Assembly: GCA_963995505.1 (NCBI GenBank)
Contig: OZ023188.1
Location: 1,178,001-1,242,000, forward strand
Source of the DNA: Hypericum androsaemum
Lineage: Eukaryota > Streptophyta > Magnoliopsida > Malpighiales > Hypericaceae
Reading direction: 5' to 3'
DNA: 64,000 nt
Positions 1-10,845 of this stretch are shown here, piece by piece. The notes beneath the pieces were generated by a model. The model was given only the letters and a program-made list of their open reading frames with translations, was not told the DNA's origin and did not search any database. The position numbers and the translations under genes were made by a program. Position 1 is the stretch's first letter; each line of letters starts with the position of its first letter.

Positions 1-11
1 ATATCCCTTAC

Positions 12-377
12 CTGTAAGTGGCTGGAAACAATGAACCCGCCCTTCTTCCCACCGGACATATCGAACCGGAGCTTCTCCTCCGGCGACAAGGCGAAGAACT
101 CTCTGGCGAGGCGGGTCATCTCACTGACAAGCGTAGTGTCGACGCCATGGTCAACGACCTGGAAGATACCCCACTCCTCGCAAGCCTCGACGATCTTCTT
201 ACATATCTCGGCCCTCTTCTCGCCTCCGTCGTCAATTCCGGCCAAGGAAATCACCGGAATCTCGCTGCTGAACAGGTTATAGGCCACCTTGGGGCGCTCA
301 TCCTCGTCCCTGACGAAGCTGGCTTGTAGGGTTGTCTCCCCTTCAAGGGCAGTGAGCGTTGTTGGTGTTGGAGCCAT
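12..377 (-). CDS. F3H: Flavanone 3-hydroxylase, first exon (partial gene)
   Basis: The minus strand reads from an ATG at 377-375 for 122 codons to a splice donor (CAG|GTAAGG; GT at 11-10), and the gene continues beyond the window edge. The translation begins [13 protein letters not shown] and contains [53 protein letters not shown] and [14 protein letters not shown], all hallmarks of plant flavanone 3-hydroxylase. The family is a cytosolic 2-oxoglutarate/Fe(II) dioxygenase that converts flavanones to dihydroflavonols in flavonoid and anthocyanin synthesis. This exon carries the N-terminal DIOX_N region; the iron-binding His/Asp and the oxoglutarate-binding Arg lie in later exons outside the window. 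No stop or frameshift is seen. The first-intron position after the SSHLQ motif fits the family as I recall it. Confidence 0.95.
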
Positions 378-494
378 ATTGATAAAATTTTCCGGACTAG
401 GGTTTGGTAGTATATTTGGTTGTAGATTTTGGAGTTGGTAATGCAATGTTAATGATTTCTGGTGGAGGGTGTGGACATATATATATAAGTTTGG

Positions 495-502
495 TTTTTA
501 TA
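495..502 (-). promoter_or_regulatory. Probable TATA box of F3H
   Basis: The minus strand reads CTATAAAAACC, about 120 bp upstream of the F3H ATG, which would leave a 5' UTR of roughly 90 nt. A run of alternating TA at 478-487 just downstream is a competing candidate. Confidence 0.5.
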
Positions 503-2119
503 GCGTTGTATTTTTTATATTTACTAGATCGATTAATCAAAATTCGAGTTCGATAAGACCTTTCTAATGCCAAAAAAAAATAATTCTCAAAACAACTATT
601 TAACATTGTTGTGTTTGTGAGTATTTGAATTCGATTAAGTTTTTTGGTTTATATCACTTGATATCGAGTTTATTGGGCCAACTAATCTAGGTTGGACCCG
701 AATAAGTTCTTTGGAAGGTTTTAGAGCTCTCCCAACAAGTATTTAATACTGCGGCGTTCATAAAGACTCAAACTCGAAAACTGATTAAGTTAGAATAACA
801 CCCTCACTAATTGATCTAAAAATTTATTGGTTGAACCGGAGAAAATTAGAACAACTATAAGATATGGTACAAAATTATTATACTATGAAGAGTATTCATG
901 TGGGTTTTGTATCGTCAACGTGTGAACTAACCAAAGGGTGTTAGATGGCAACTACCTCCGGTTAGCGGAGCTCGTGGGGGGTGGAAGAGTCGATGATCTT
1001 CCATTTTGGCCTGTTTTAGCTACCAAAAAAAACTATCAACTAATTAAATTTGCATTCCCCTATTTATTCGTTTATTTCTAGAAACTAGTTAATTAGCCTA
1101 TTTATTTGTATGAGCCTTTAGGAGAGTTCCTAACGGCTTCTGCCCTAAACATTAAAGTTTTAGTTCCATCGGTTATAATTTGATATATTTAATGATTGAA
1201 ATTTCATCATATTAATTTTTTTATATTGAATTTATGGTCAAAGTTCGAGTACATAACAATTTTTTTCTTGATACGTGATGAATGAGTGTAGTTCCACTAA
1301 AAAAATAGATACAATCCTAATTTGTGCAATCCCTCTTAAAGTATTTTAGGGGTATTGCCCCCAATTTGAATAGAATTTGGTCTATTTTACGGTCAATTCC
1401 ATCAATTTAGTCTCTCTTAATACAAGCAGGGTTAATTCTTAAAAAAAAGGGATTTTTTGGGTCCAATTTGTTTCAGTTGATTGACTACAAATTCCCGATC
1501 CCGGGGGACTAAATATAGAATACGGCCGAAACCATAAATGTTACAAATCTCTCACCTATTTCAAGTCTCCAATAACAATTTTATACTAAATAATAATGTT
1601 TAGATTATTAATATTTCAATAAAACGTACGAGAACCAAAATAAATTATGTAGTATAATACTAAGAGTATACTTAGTCAAAGTTCCTACAATTTGAATGGG
1701 TTAAGCACGTTGGCGTCTAGGAGTGTGACGCCTCTCCTAATTAGTACCGCAATGCTACAGCACTACGGGCATGAAATATTTCAACGGTCGCTATTCATCA
1801 ATCAGATTGTTGCTCATATGCTATGATTGGGCACTCTAGGTTAGTGGAAATAAAGTTAATTGGTTGCTCAAATTGCCAAAATTTACATATTCATGCAGAC
1901 GTTATGTAATAGAGAATCGGCAACAAATTTTGGAAAATGTTAGTAAGATACTAAGACATGCAAATTCTTATATAATTAATCCAGATTTGATCCAAAACGT
2001 AAGAAATCTCTCCTTAATAAGTTCTAACATATTTAAATTTAATTTTTTAAATTAGAATAACTTTACACAAAATTGATCTGAGTACTCGATGATTATCAGG
2101 CTATTATAAAGTTACTCAA
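503..2119. other. AT-rich upstream region of F3H, no gene seen
   Basis: I find no convincing coding region or RNA gene here. The short open frames are AT-rich and have no recognisable motif. The part nearest F3H should hold its distal promoter. Confidence 0.5.
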
Positions 2120-2124
2120 AGTTT

Positions 2125-3431
2125 TGTTGGGTATGGAATCTGAGTACGAGTGAAGTATTCGGGTGGCTCGAGTGAAGAGCTGTGAGGATGGTCTGAGAGT
2201 TGATCGATTGGGTTCGGAGTCCGGGGACACTCGGGGAATCAATCGAGTCAAGAGTCGAGTGAAGACATTGAGGACATCCGAGGGTCGTGTGGCTCGAGTG
2301 AAGAGCCTTGAGGGTGATTGGGAATCGATTGGGTCAAGCGTCGAGTGAAGACGAAGCATCGAGTGAAGACGTGCCTGAGGCACCTGGTGGGCGCCAGCCA
2401 ACTAGCAGGCGCTAGTGGCACTGGCGGGCGCTAGTGGCACTGGCGGGCGCTGGTGCACTAGCGATCGCTAGTGTGGCGAGGCAGGAGCTTCTGGGAAGGG
2501 CCACTGGTGATAGCCAGTTGATTGGCGGTCGCTAGTTGGGCCGGAAAAGCTACTGAACTTAGACCAAAATGCCCCTCAAGACCCCCAAATAGTTGCCTAG
2601 GTTGTGCGCACTATAAATACCCCTACATGGCCTCCAAGAAGGGTTGACAAAGAGTTGTCCACTTCTCCAAAGAGAAAGAGAGAAGAGGGAAGAAAGAGAA
2701 AGGCCCTCCAAGTGAAGGAGAGGCCAAGTGCTCACTCCTCCAAGTGAAGGAGGAGAAGGAGAAGAAGAAGTGTGCCCCAAAGGCACCCAACCCAAGTGAA
2801 TGTTGCCTCCGAATGAAGGAGAAGATGGAAGACCCGAGTGAAAAATTACCTCCAAGTGAAGGAAGAGAAGAAAAAGACCCAAGAAGAAGGGTTGCCTCCA
2901 AGTGAAGGAGGAAGAGAAGAAGAACTCCAAGTGAAGGGCAAACCCAAGAAGAAGGGTTAGCCACCCCGAGTGAAAGAGGTGGTGCTCTCCGAGTGAAGGA
3001 GAGTTGTCTGACATGTGGGTAGAGCCCGAGTGAAGGGTTAGCCACGCCGAGTGAAGGAGGTGGTACTCTCCGAGTGAAGGAGAGTTTGCCCGAAGAGTGG
3101 GTAGCGCCCAAGCCTAGGATTTTGTCAAGAGTGAGAGCTCTCAAGAGTGTGGGTAGCCTATGAGAGAAGAGGAGGAGAGAGTGAGCCGAGTGAAGGCATC
3201 CATTGTTGTGAGAGCGAGTGAAGCTCGAGCGTGATATAGTAGAATATCTCTTGATTTGGAAGCCCCCGGATGTAGATCGTTGTGGATCGAATCGAGTAAC
3301 CAAAATTTTGTGTCCCTCCTTGTACTTTCTTTGTGCTTTGTGTGTTGTGCTTCTCGTGGTTATCGTAGTTTGCTCGTATGTGCTTCCATTGCGTTGCTTG
3401 AATCCACGAGAAGTGGGTAATTTTCCTAACA
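2125..3431 (+). mobile_element. Solo LTR of a retrotransposon with target-site duplication
   Basis: A 1,307-bp block starts TGTTGGG and ends CCTAACA, so its ends are near-perfect inverted repeats as in plant LTRs. It is flanked by an identical 5-bp direct repeat AGTTT at 2120-2124 and 3432-3436. A TATA box (TATAAATA, 2612-2619) sets the plus orientation, with U3 on the left. No primer-binding site, polypurine tract or internal coding region adjoins it, so it is a solo LTR left by recombination between two LTRs. The body is full of short direct repeats. A 269-codon minus-strand frame across it (3432-2623) is a by-product of these repeats. Confidence 0.85.
2150..3230 (+). repeat. Degenerate short direct repeats inside the solo LTR (CGAGTGAAG type)
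   Basis: The 9-12-bp unit CGAGTGAAG, or its variant CCAAGTGAAGGA, recurs dozens of times: first widely spaced in U3 (2155-2360), then densely in the transcribed part (2700-3230). A second family, GCGCTAGTGGCACTGGCGG, is tandem at about 2400-2455. Such repeats could be repeated protein-binding sites, but no function is shown. Confidence 0.8.
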
Positions 3432-3436
3432 AGTTT

Positions 3437-4509
3437 GTATGCGGTTGCTTAGTTGAAATGAACGAGGTTAGTATTGTTTTTACAAGTAACGTAAGCGTGG
3501 ATCTAACATTGCATATTAACGTGAATCAATCTTCAAGTCATTGATTTTAAGTTTTCCTTTTCGGTGTTTGCTATTCCAAGAGTAATATAAAAAAAGTTAA
3601 GAAGAAAGAAGAATCCCCTAGCTACCTACCTTCCACATTTTCATTTTTCCTATGGCACTTATAATTTCGTTCTTTACTAATAAACGACTTTTAAATAATA
3701 TAGACTCATGGCTCATATTCATCTTTAATTTTAAGATGATAAGAGTACGAGTATGAAATTATTCTTAAAAACGATGGTAAAAATCTGGCTCCAGCTGATC
3801 ATGTTCATTGCCATCTCAACGAATTAATAGTCAGAAATCAAAGGGCAAGAAAACAGGGGTCGGCCCACGGAATATACATAGACATTAAATCAACTTTTTT
3901 AAGTTTATATTATCAAGTTCTTAAGGATATTCTTTGGAGGAGCTCATATATATCTTAATAGTAAGTCGTAATAATTGCTAACACTCGAATTCTGGAATTT
4001 TTGGAAGTTATTATGTGCACCTAATAACCAAACGGTCATGCATATGTTTTGGCTTCCTACCCATCTATCCAACAACGGTTAAAAAGGAGAAATATTTTTT
4101 ACAATATTAATTTGTATTTAGAGTCAAACTCCACTAATAATATTTGCTCTGACACAAATTCATATTTTTTAAAATAAATTTAAGTCTTTTTATGCGTAAC
4201 CGAATGGAACTATGGTAGAGTATTTCTAGTGACATTCTGAGAGAATTATTTTCTCGGTTGGATCCAGAAGCCATAAAAATAAAAAGACAAGAAAATTAAG
4301 AGTACTGAGCTTATAGAACCTTCTATATTTATAGGAACAGCTAACAAATAAATTACGACGGGTTGGTGGCCACTGCCCACCCAGAAAAGAGAAGAAAGAA
4401 ACCAAAAAAGTATCGGAGAAAAGAAATGTGGATGGCAACGGCCACGTTGACGGGTAGGTAGGTAAGTACCCTTTTTTTAGAAGAGTAGGTAGGTAAATAC
4501 CCGGATAGC
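3437..4509. other. Intergenic AT-rich sequence, no gene seen
   Basis: I see no supported coding region. The minus-strand open frame at 4552-4226 is low-complexity and hydrophobic with no motif. Confidence 0.5.
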
Positions 4510-4806
4510 TACGGGTTATAAAAATTACGGTTTTGTCTAATATGTACGTCAAAAAAAAATGAAATTTTTTATTGACGAGTAACTACAAAGCCATAAATAA
4601 CTTAGAATAATATATTTTTATATAGAATAAATCCTTGTACATCACGAAACCTATCTAGGTCGTTCTAGGAGTCTAAAACAAGAGTCTGAACAAAACAGCA
4701 AACGGTTGTCAACATTACCTAGCGGTCGCTAGATGCTGTAACCCCCCTAGCGTTCCCTAGGGGGTAGCGGTTGCAATCTTCCCTCAAATTTTTGCCATTC
4801 CCAACA
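4510..4806 (-). repeat. 3' LTR of the deleted Copia element, truncated
   Basis: Aligns by eye with 6725-7070 from about GGTTTTGTCTAAT (near 4527) to CCATTCCCAACA (4806). The terminal part corresponding to TGTTAGATATTACG at the other LTR is not found. Confidence 0.75.
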
Positions 4807-5197
4807 ATCTCCACATTGGCTAGAAATTATCCCTTGCGAAGAACCATGAAACTCTACCTGAACTTCAATAAACTTCACCTTGATGAGACACCGCCTCATG
4901 AATAACCATGAGATCTTGCAAAACCAAACTGATTCTACCGACTCCACCTCGAACCATAGATACACCGCCATCAATAAGACCATCCCAACTTTCTCTCCAC
5001 CCTTTCGTAAAATCACTTGGAGCCAGCCCCCAATCTCGAGCAACTCCCGAGCTTGCTTGGCGTATTCTCTCCAACCTCCATTGTACCCCAACAAGCAAGT
5101 GCACCTGCCGAAGCAACCTTGTGACCAATAGACACGCCTCTATTTTTTGGTCGCCCCCATGCTCCGCAACCTCAAACTGCTTTTCCGTTGGACCTTT

Positions 5198-6067
5198 TTA
5201 CCTCGAACCAATGCTACTTGCCATAGCATACAATGGGCAACCTTTTGTTCCACAAAGTAGAACCCTCGACATATCACGAACTCCACCGTTCGACTTTGAG
5301 TGAGATACCTGACTCACCCGTGGTGTCACTAACAGCTTCGTATTCCCAATGCCAAACTTACCCAAAATCTTTGACGTGCACGTCCATTTAGACAACCACA
5401 GCGGGAACTTGCTAGCCTTGTCTCCGTGAATCCCAACTGCACTCAAACTATTCATATCAAGCCTTTGCTCCATATAAGAGTTTTTTTCCTCTCCATCGGA
5501 ACCCAAAGATGTGACTCCAGCTATAACTGTGCCCCCCACTAACTTGTAGGTATTCCTTGTATCTCTTTCACCCTTCATCACCACCATATCATCTTTCTCT
5601 AACTCAATTAGCCCACCTATAATCTTATAGTTGTACCTACTATAATCCAAGGCTCCTAATGAGATCAAATTTCTCTCCAATTTTGGAACATGCCTGACTC
5701 TACACAATTTTCTCTCAACACCATCTCACATCTTGATCCAGACATCACCTATGCTAGCGATTATACAAGGAGAACCATCACTATAGTCACCATACCTGAA
5801 TCAACGAACTTGCAGGTGTCGAACCACCCTCTATTGAGCGTCATGTGAAAGGAACAAGCTATCCAAAATCCAGGAATCATAGTATCTTGGACCTGACAAA
5901 ACAAAAAGATAGTCACCGTTTGACCCATCCGAGTATGATGCCATATTCATGAATATCGATCCTCTTTCATGATCCTGAGTACTTCCTAGACAATCCTTCT
6001 TCATGTGCCATTTTTTTCGCACTCGAAGCAATTTTCTTTGAACCTCCTTAACCCCAATTTGTATCAT
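5198..6067 (-). pseudogene. Copia protease and pre-integrase remnant
   Basis: Minus-strand frames hold a decayed zinc knuckle (WHMKKDC; upstream Cys lost), the protease core DSWILDS with the catalytic region broken, and then VRHVPKLERNLISLGALD and DDMVVMKGERDTRNTYKL, the segment that precedes integrase in Copia polyproteins. The frame then runs into the 3' untranslated part of the element, so the integrase, RT and RNase H genes are deleted. Confidence 0.8.
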
Positions 6068-6123
6068 TTTCTATCTTTTCCTTCACAATGACTATAGCTA
6101 CCCCTCACAACCAGCACTTCCAT

Positions 6124-6698
6124 TCATTCATTGCCAGTTTTTCTCCTTTGATGAAATCCTAGCATAACACTTGTGATATCCTCCAACACCAGGGGTTTCT
6201 TCTCCCAAGTTAGAGTTGTAACTAAATTCTCGTAGTAACTCGGTAAGGAATTCAGGAGCAACAATACCTTATCTTTATCCCTGAATTTCACATCGATCCG
6301 TATCAAATCACTAACCAGTTGATTGAAACCATTGATGTGTTGCTTCAAATCCGAGCCCTCCATCATCTTAAGTCCATACAACTTTTGTTTAAGCTTAAGC
6401 TTGTTCGATAAAAACTTAGACATATATCTTACCTCCAGTTTCTTTTAAACCTTAGATGGTGACTTCTTATCTGTGACGTGATACATCACATCATTCGTCA
6501 CACACAAGCGAATCGTCGCCATCACTTTGGTCTCAATCTTCGTCCACTCTCGGTCCTCCATCTTCTCGGGCTTCTTCTCCGAGAGCGCACTCGCCATCCC
6601 TTGTTGCACCAGCAGATCTTTGACACGCCTTTCCATAACCCAAAATTTGTTGCACCATCAAACTTCACAAAGCTGAACTTCGCGTCGTGACCCGCCAT
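6124..6698 (-). pseudogene. Copia gag remnant
   Basis: The gag reading frame begins at an ATG at 6698 (MAGHDAKFSFVKFDG, ATNFGLW). A frameshift after LW moves it to RRVKDLLVQQGMASAL, then NDVMYHVTDK. A second break leads to KLKLKQKLYGLKMMEGSDLK and VLLLLNSLPSYYENLVTTL, classic Copia gag blocks. At least two frame disruptions make it non-functional. Confidence 0.85.
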
Positions 6699-6710
6699 CC
6701 CTCGACCTTA

Positions 6711-6722
6711 GCTCTGATACCA
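6711..6722 (-). other. Primer-binding site (tRNA-iMet type)
   Basis: Minus strand TGGTATCAGAGC, separated by two bases from the LTR end CTAACA. This 12-mer is the usual plant Copia primer site. Confidence 0.9.
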
Positions 6723-6724
6723 AT

Positions 6725-7070
6725 TGTTAGATATTACGTCCACAAGAGAACACGAGCGTGCAAAGAATACAGACACAAGAGTTACGTGGTTCGGTCTAAT
6801 GCCTACGTCCACGGGGAGAAATGAGAACTTTTATTGATGAGTAGCAATAAAGCCATACATAGCCCTAAGGTAACATGCATTTATATGGAGACAAACTCTT
6901 GTACATCAAGAAACCTATCTAGATCGTCCTAGGAGTCCAAAAGAAGAGTCCGAGCAAAACAGGAAACAACTGTCAGCACCACCTAGCGGCCGCTAGGTCC
7001 CCAAAACCTCAGCCTGCTGTAACCCCCCTAGCGTTCGCTACCTTCCCTCAATTTCTCGCCATTCCCAACA
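6725..7070 (-). repeat. 5' LTR of the deleted Copia element
   Basis: A 346-bp LTR, TGTTGGGAATGG to TCTAACA on the minus strand. Its sequence is repeated with many substitutions at 4510-4806: shared blocks include ACCTAGCGGYCGCTAG, TAACCCCCCTAGCGTT and CTTGTACATCA. It contains an 18-bp perfect palindrome at 6981-6998. Confidence 0.85.
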
Positions 7071-7379
7071 CGTCGAATTCCTTATTCGCCAAAAGGATTA
7101 TTTTTTCTAATATTCAGAATGGAGTATTGCAGAATCCTAGGAATGACTCGTGTTTTTTATATACGTGAAACTGTTATTAGCGATTTTGTGAACCGTCTAC
7201 AAACGTTGTAGAAAGGTTCAGTTTAAGTTAAATATTTTCTGAACCATAAAACTAGCAGTTCCAGAATCGTAACCAGTAACTTAGTCCGAAGAATGGGCCG
7301 AGTCCAGGACTCAAAGCCCAGACGCCCGTTTCCAAACCTGAGATGGAAGCCCAGGAATCATGAGCCAAATCCATGGCTC

Positions 7380-7469
7380 AAGCCGTTGGGCCAAAGCGCG
7401 TGAATGTAAAAAGCCCATAGAATTTCCAACGGCTAGTTCCTAAATAGGCAGGTACGCTCCCAACGGTCA
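7380..7469 (+). promoter_or_regulatory. MSA (mitosis-specific activator) cluster upstream of gene at 7681
   Basis: Two exact matches to the plant MSA consensus YCYAACGGYYA lie on the plus strand: TCCAACGGCTA at 7425-7435 and CCCAACGGTCA at 7459-7469. A third, CCCAACGGCTT, on the minus strand at 7390-7380 matches 10 of 11. MSA sites bind three-repeat MYB (MYB3R) factors that time G2/M genes such as B-type cyclins. Site II-like TGGGCC motifs also lie nearby (about 7293, 7387, 7412), as in promoters of genes active in dividing cells. Confidence 0.75.
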
Positions 7470-7629
7470 TATTACCGTTTAAAACCCCCCTCCATTTCCT
7501 TTTATTTTATTTTATTCCCGTTATTGCAAACCTATCAATTCTGGCAAGTTCCTCTTTATAAGCCGCTTCACCAACCCAAAGAAACATCTTTTCAATTCTC
7601 TCTCACTCTCCAATTCTTGTTCATCTCTA

Positions 7630-7631
<2 letters not shown>

Positions 7632-7665
<34 letters not shown>
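7632..7665 (+). repeat. (CT)n microsatellite in the 5' UTR
   Basis: About 17 CT units directly upstream of the ATG at 7681. Pyrimidine-rich CT tracts are common in plant 5' UTRs. A TTTATAAG at about 7555-7562 could be the TATA box. Confidence 0.8.
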
Positions 7666-7670
<5 letters not shown>

Positions 7671-7680
7671 CTCTTCTCTA

Positions 7681-8860
7681 ATGGAGACCCCATCATCGGT
7701 CAAGAGGCACACCAACAACGTTCCGTTGTCAAGTGGGTACCTTCGTTTCTCTCGATTTGATTCTCAAGTTCCTTTCTTTTTTCTCCCTTCTGTTTGTTTC
7801 TTGATTCGAGAATCGGGTCGAAGCGCTTGTCTTGATGTTTGTTTGGTTATGATTTTGCAGAGAAGTACGATGATTCGGGATCAAGAAGAAGGGACATGAA
7901 CCATCAGAGGCCGCTAATCGACATAACCAACGACTCGCCAATCGTGGGGCTAGCGAGCGGATCCTTCTTGGAGGAGACCAACAAGAGAATCGTCGCCACT
8001 CCCGGGTCCGGAGAGGCGCTGCTCAGGGGTCAAGTGAAGACCCTTCTCCAGAAAGTTGAAGAAGAGGCAGATCTCTCCAAGCTGACCCTCCCACCCTTCA
8101 TGAGGATTAACCAACACGGGTTCGTTGGCTCCTCTCCGATGGGCCTACTCGCGCCCACTCCCGCCAATACCCCGAAAGTATCTGATCTTTCGGGCAGCGT
8201 TGAATCCGGACTCGCATCTGATACCCCTTCTCCTCTTGTCGTAGAGCAACAGGTTAAGATCTCTGAGGTACTTTTTTCTTTCCCATGTATTCCAATTTAC
8301 CAAGATTACTAGATATCTTGTGATTTATTTACTTACCCGTATGCATGCAGAATGTAGCCGCTGACGGCCTCATCGAGTCCCAGAAGAGCCTAAACAGGAC
8401 TCTGCTCTTCGACTTCTCCGACAAATCGGACCTCTCGAGTGAAGACTATCCATCCCAAGGGAAGTCAATGACCGCTGCAACAGACGACGACAGTTCATCC
8501 GTATGGTCTGTTCAGGTCAACACGAGCGCACAGGACGAGGAAGAGAGCGAAGAGGGAGAAACCGAGGACTACGATTACAGCTACAATCATGCTGATGACG
8601 ACATTGACAACTACGACGAATACGAAGTTGAAGCAGAGGAAGAGATGTCGTCGTCTGTGGATGCGCTCTGCGACGGTCTCAGCAAGATCAATGTGAAGTG
8701 TGGGAAGCACAGCAGGTTCGTCTACGATAGCGACGACTCGGAGATTGCTGAAGTCCGAGAAGAAGGCGATGATGATATCGCGGATGGTGTCGTTCGGTTG
8801 AAGGGAGTCCCGACTCCCAAAGGGAAGCATCTCCGTTTCCAGGGCGAGGAAGACGACTAA
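7681..8860 (+). CDS. Acidic plant protein of unknown function, three exons, probably cell-cycle regulated
   Basis: Exons are 7681-7732 (donor A|GTGGGT), 7861-8267 (acceptor TTTTGCAG, donor GAG|GTACTT) and 8351-8860 (acceptor ATGCATGCAG, stop TAA), total 969 nt or 322 aa, in frame throughout. The N-terminal third has RPLIDITNDSPIVG, resembling the DITN core found near destruction boxes of cyclins and other APC/C substrates, though spacing is not canonical (R-x-x-I rather than R-x-x-L). Then come TPGSGEALLRGQVKTLLQKVEEEA and short Ser/Pro segments (LLAPTPANTPKVSD) that could be CDK sites. The C-terminal half is very acidic (EEESEEGETEDYDY) and ends VPTPKGKHLRFQGEEDD. No enzyme fold or membrane segment is seen. 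With the MSA promoter this suggests a mitotic role, but I do not recognise the family. Confidence 0.85.
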
Positions 8861-9638
8861 ACAAAGACACACACACACGCACACACAAGGAGGGGATGAA
8901 TGGATGGATGGATGATACTAATCTTTCTTTCTGTAGGGCTTAAATGTGACAGAGAGATGATACACTGATGATGATTTGTTTACTTTTGAAGAAGTTCATT
9001 TTGTTGTTATTTTGTTTTTCTTGTTCTTGCTAAAGAGAAGGCATAACTGCTGGTGATGTCATTGTCACATTTGGGTGGGACCTACCCTACTTGTATTTTC
9101 TTCAGTCCAATGGCTGGGTGGCTGCCTGCGTTTTATATGTCTCTGTCTTTCTTTCCATATTTTTCTTTCAAGTGCATTTTAATATTTTCTTCCCAACCTC
9201 ACAATCATCATCAACACTACTACTAAGCCAATACCACAAGCCAATTCGATTCGATATTCGGTCCAGTCAAACTACCGTTCCTCAACTAGGAGCATTTTTA
9301 CCTCTAATTTTTTTTAAAGGAAAATCAGTGCTAATTTTCCCAACTCGTCTTCTCCTCGTAGCTTAGAAAAAAGGTGGTCGTAAATGCCAACGAAGAAAAA
9401 ATTGACATTATCGACCAGTGTCGGTTTTGGGCACAGGTATTCCCGCTGCTGTTTTGGCTTGGAAAGGTCGTTCACCGGGTTTCTTTCTACCTGTGGCTTC
9501 CGGGGTATTCACTCCTCATTGTGTACATCTTGTGATCAATTGGATTGTTTCTTTGTGGATTATGATAATCAACTTTTGTCGACATGATTCAGGATATATC
9601 ATTTCATCCAACAAGAAGAATTTCTCTAATTCTATAAA
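8861..9638 (+). other. 3' flank of the acidic-protein gene, no further gene confirmed
   Basis: Contains an (AC)n tract (8867-8887) and an imperfect ATGG repeat (about 8896-8913), probably within the 3' UTR. Open frames at 9091-9366, 9384-9587 and 9418-9735 lack recognisable motifs. The stretch GTGIPAAVLAWKGRSPGFFL at about 9430-9490 looks coding-like but cannot be assigned. Confidence 0.4.
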
Positions 9639-9647
9639 TTTTTCTAT

Positions 9648-10813
9648 GAAAAAATTACTCTCAAGTCCCTCGGGTTTGTTTAAATATACTCAAAAGTCAT
9701 CTCTGTTTCAAAAAATGATCTTGTTGTCCCTCTAGTTTGCTTTTATTATACTTTCGGGTCCTTCAATGAGTTTTTTTTCATTTTTTGTCATTGAAATGAC
9801 GAAAGTACCCTTAAAAAAAATTGATGACATCATCGCTCCTTCTACCTCGTACCTTCCTCGCCTCTCAGGCCAATCTTCATCGTCGTACCTTCATCGTCGT
9901 ACCCGAAAACAAACTAGTATTCGACGAAAACCCAGGTCGATTAATATCAGCAAAAACAACAAAACAATTAAACAAAACTCAAATTACTATAACCAAATCC
10001 AAACCCAGTTGGCAATCCTTGTTCTTATTTATCGACTTGATGACCTCAGACGAGACTCGCTTCATTCTCCCTCCATAGACGAGTCGGGATGGGCATCCCC
10101 GTCGGCTAGCACATCGTCCACAAGAAGTCCCTCGCTCTCAATTCTCGTCCACAAGAGCCGAGATGTGAATTCCAATTCTTCCCTAAGCTCGTCAAAATTT
10201 GGGGGAATCGACCCAATCCCTCGCCGCCGTCGTCATCCCTTTAACCGGTGGTGCAGCTTGGAACTTGATTTTAATGATTAACCATCGTCGTCGCTGATTA
10301 GGGTTTTGTTATTATGAGAATTGTCGTCGCAATTAGCTGTCGGAGGAGACTCGATGGAGTGGGGTTACAATCGACCTTGATAGAGTAGACAAACCGGTCG
10401 CCCGAGCTCCCGCTGCCGCCCAACAATCGATCGCCGACACGCAGTGAAGAAGGGGTCTCGATTGAGCGACGGCGAGGGAGGATATCGTCGGGGCTTGAGG
10501 GTGGAGTTCTAGTGGTTCTTGATGACGTTGTCAGTGTGGGGCTAGTGGCGATTGGAGTCGATCCTGCCGTCTGAATTTTTGAGGTGTTGTTCTGGGTTTC
10601 CAATGGAGGAATTGAAAATTTTTTAGGGTTCTTACACAATTGGAAATTTTTTAGGAGGAAGAAGAAGAGATGATGTCAGCGATTTTTTATTTTTTTGTTC
10701 TAAGGGTATTTTGGTCATTTCATTGTCAAAAAATGAAAAAAAAGCTGCTAACGTACGCCAGGGACCCGAAAGTAAAATAAAATCAAACTAGATGGACAAC
10801 AAGACCATTTTTC

Positions 10814-10845
<32 letters not shown>

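Larger units (their letters stand above)
4510..7070 (-). mobile_element. Internally deleted Copia retrotransposon (minus strand)
   Basis: Two related LTRs bracket about 1.9 kb. The 5' LTR (6725-7070) begins TGTTGGGAATGG on the minus strand and is followed by a primer-binding site TGGTATCAGAGC (initiator-Met tRNA type). The 3' LTR (about 4510-4806) is preceded by a purine-rich tract reading GTGGAGATT. The interior holds gag, a degenerate CCHC knuckle, a protease remnant and a short downstream stretch. Integrase, reverse transcriptase and RNase H are missing. The outer end of the 3' LTR has lost roughly 50-80 bp, so no target duplication can be confirmed. The gag resembles the Tork/TNT-1-like Copia lineages. 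Confidence 0.85.

Noticed and set aside
18..329. 103-codon plus-strand frame at the left edge
   Set aside because: It is antisense to the F3H exon, whose minus-strand translation matches the family closely.
2623..3432. 269-codon minus-strand frame rich in SFTRR and PSLG repeats
   Set aside because: It is the translation of the short tandem repeats of the solo LTR; it ends at the LTR boundary and has no domain.
8495..8888. Two minus-strand frames opposite the acidic-protein gene
   Set aside because: They are antisense shadows of exon 3 and the AC repeat; the plus-strand exon has clear splice sites and protein-like sequence.
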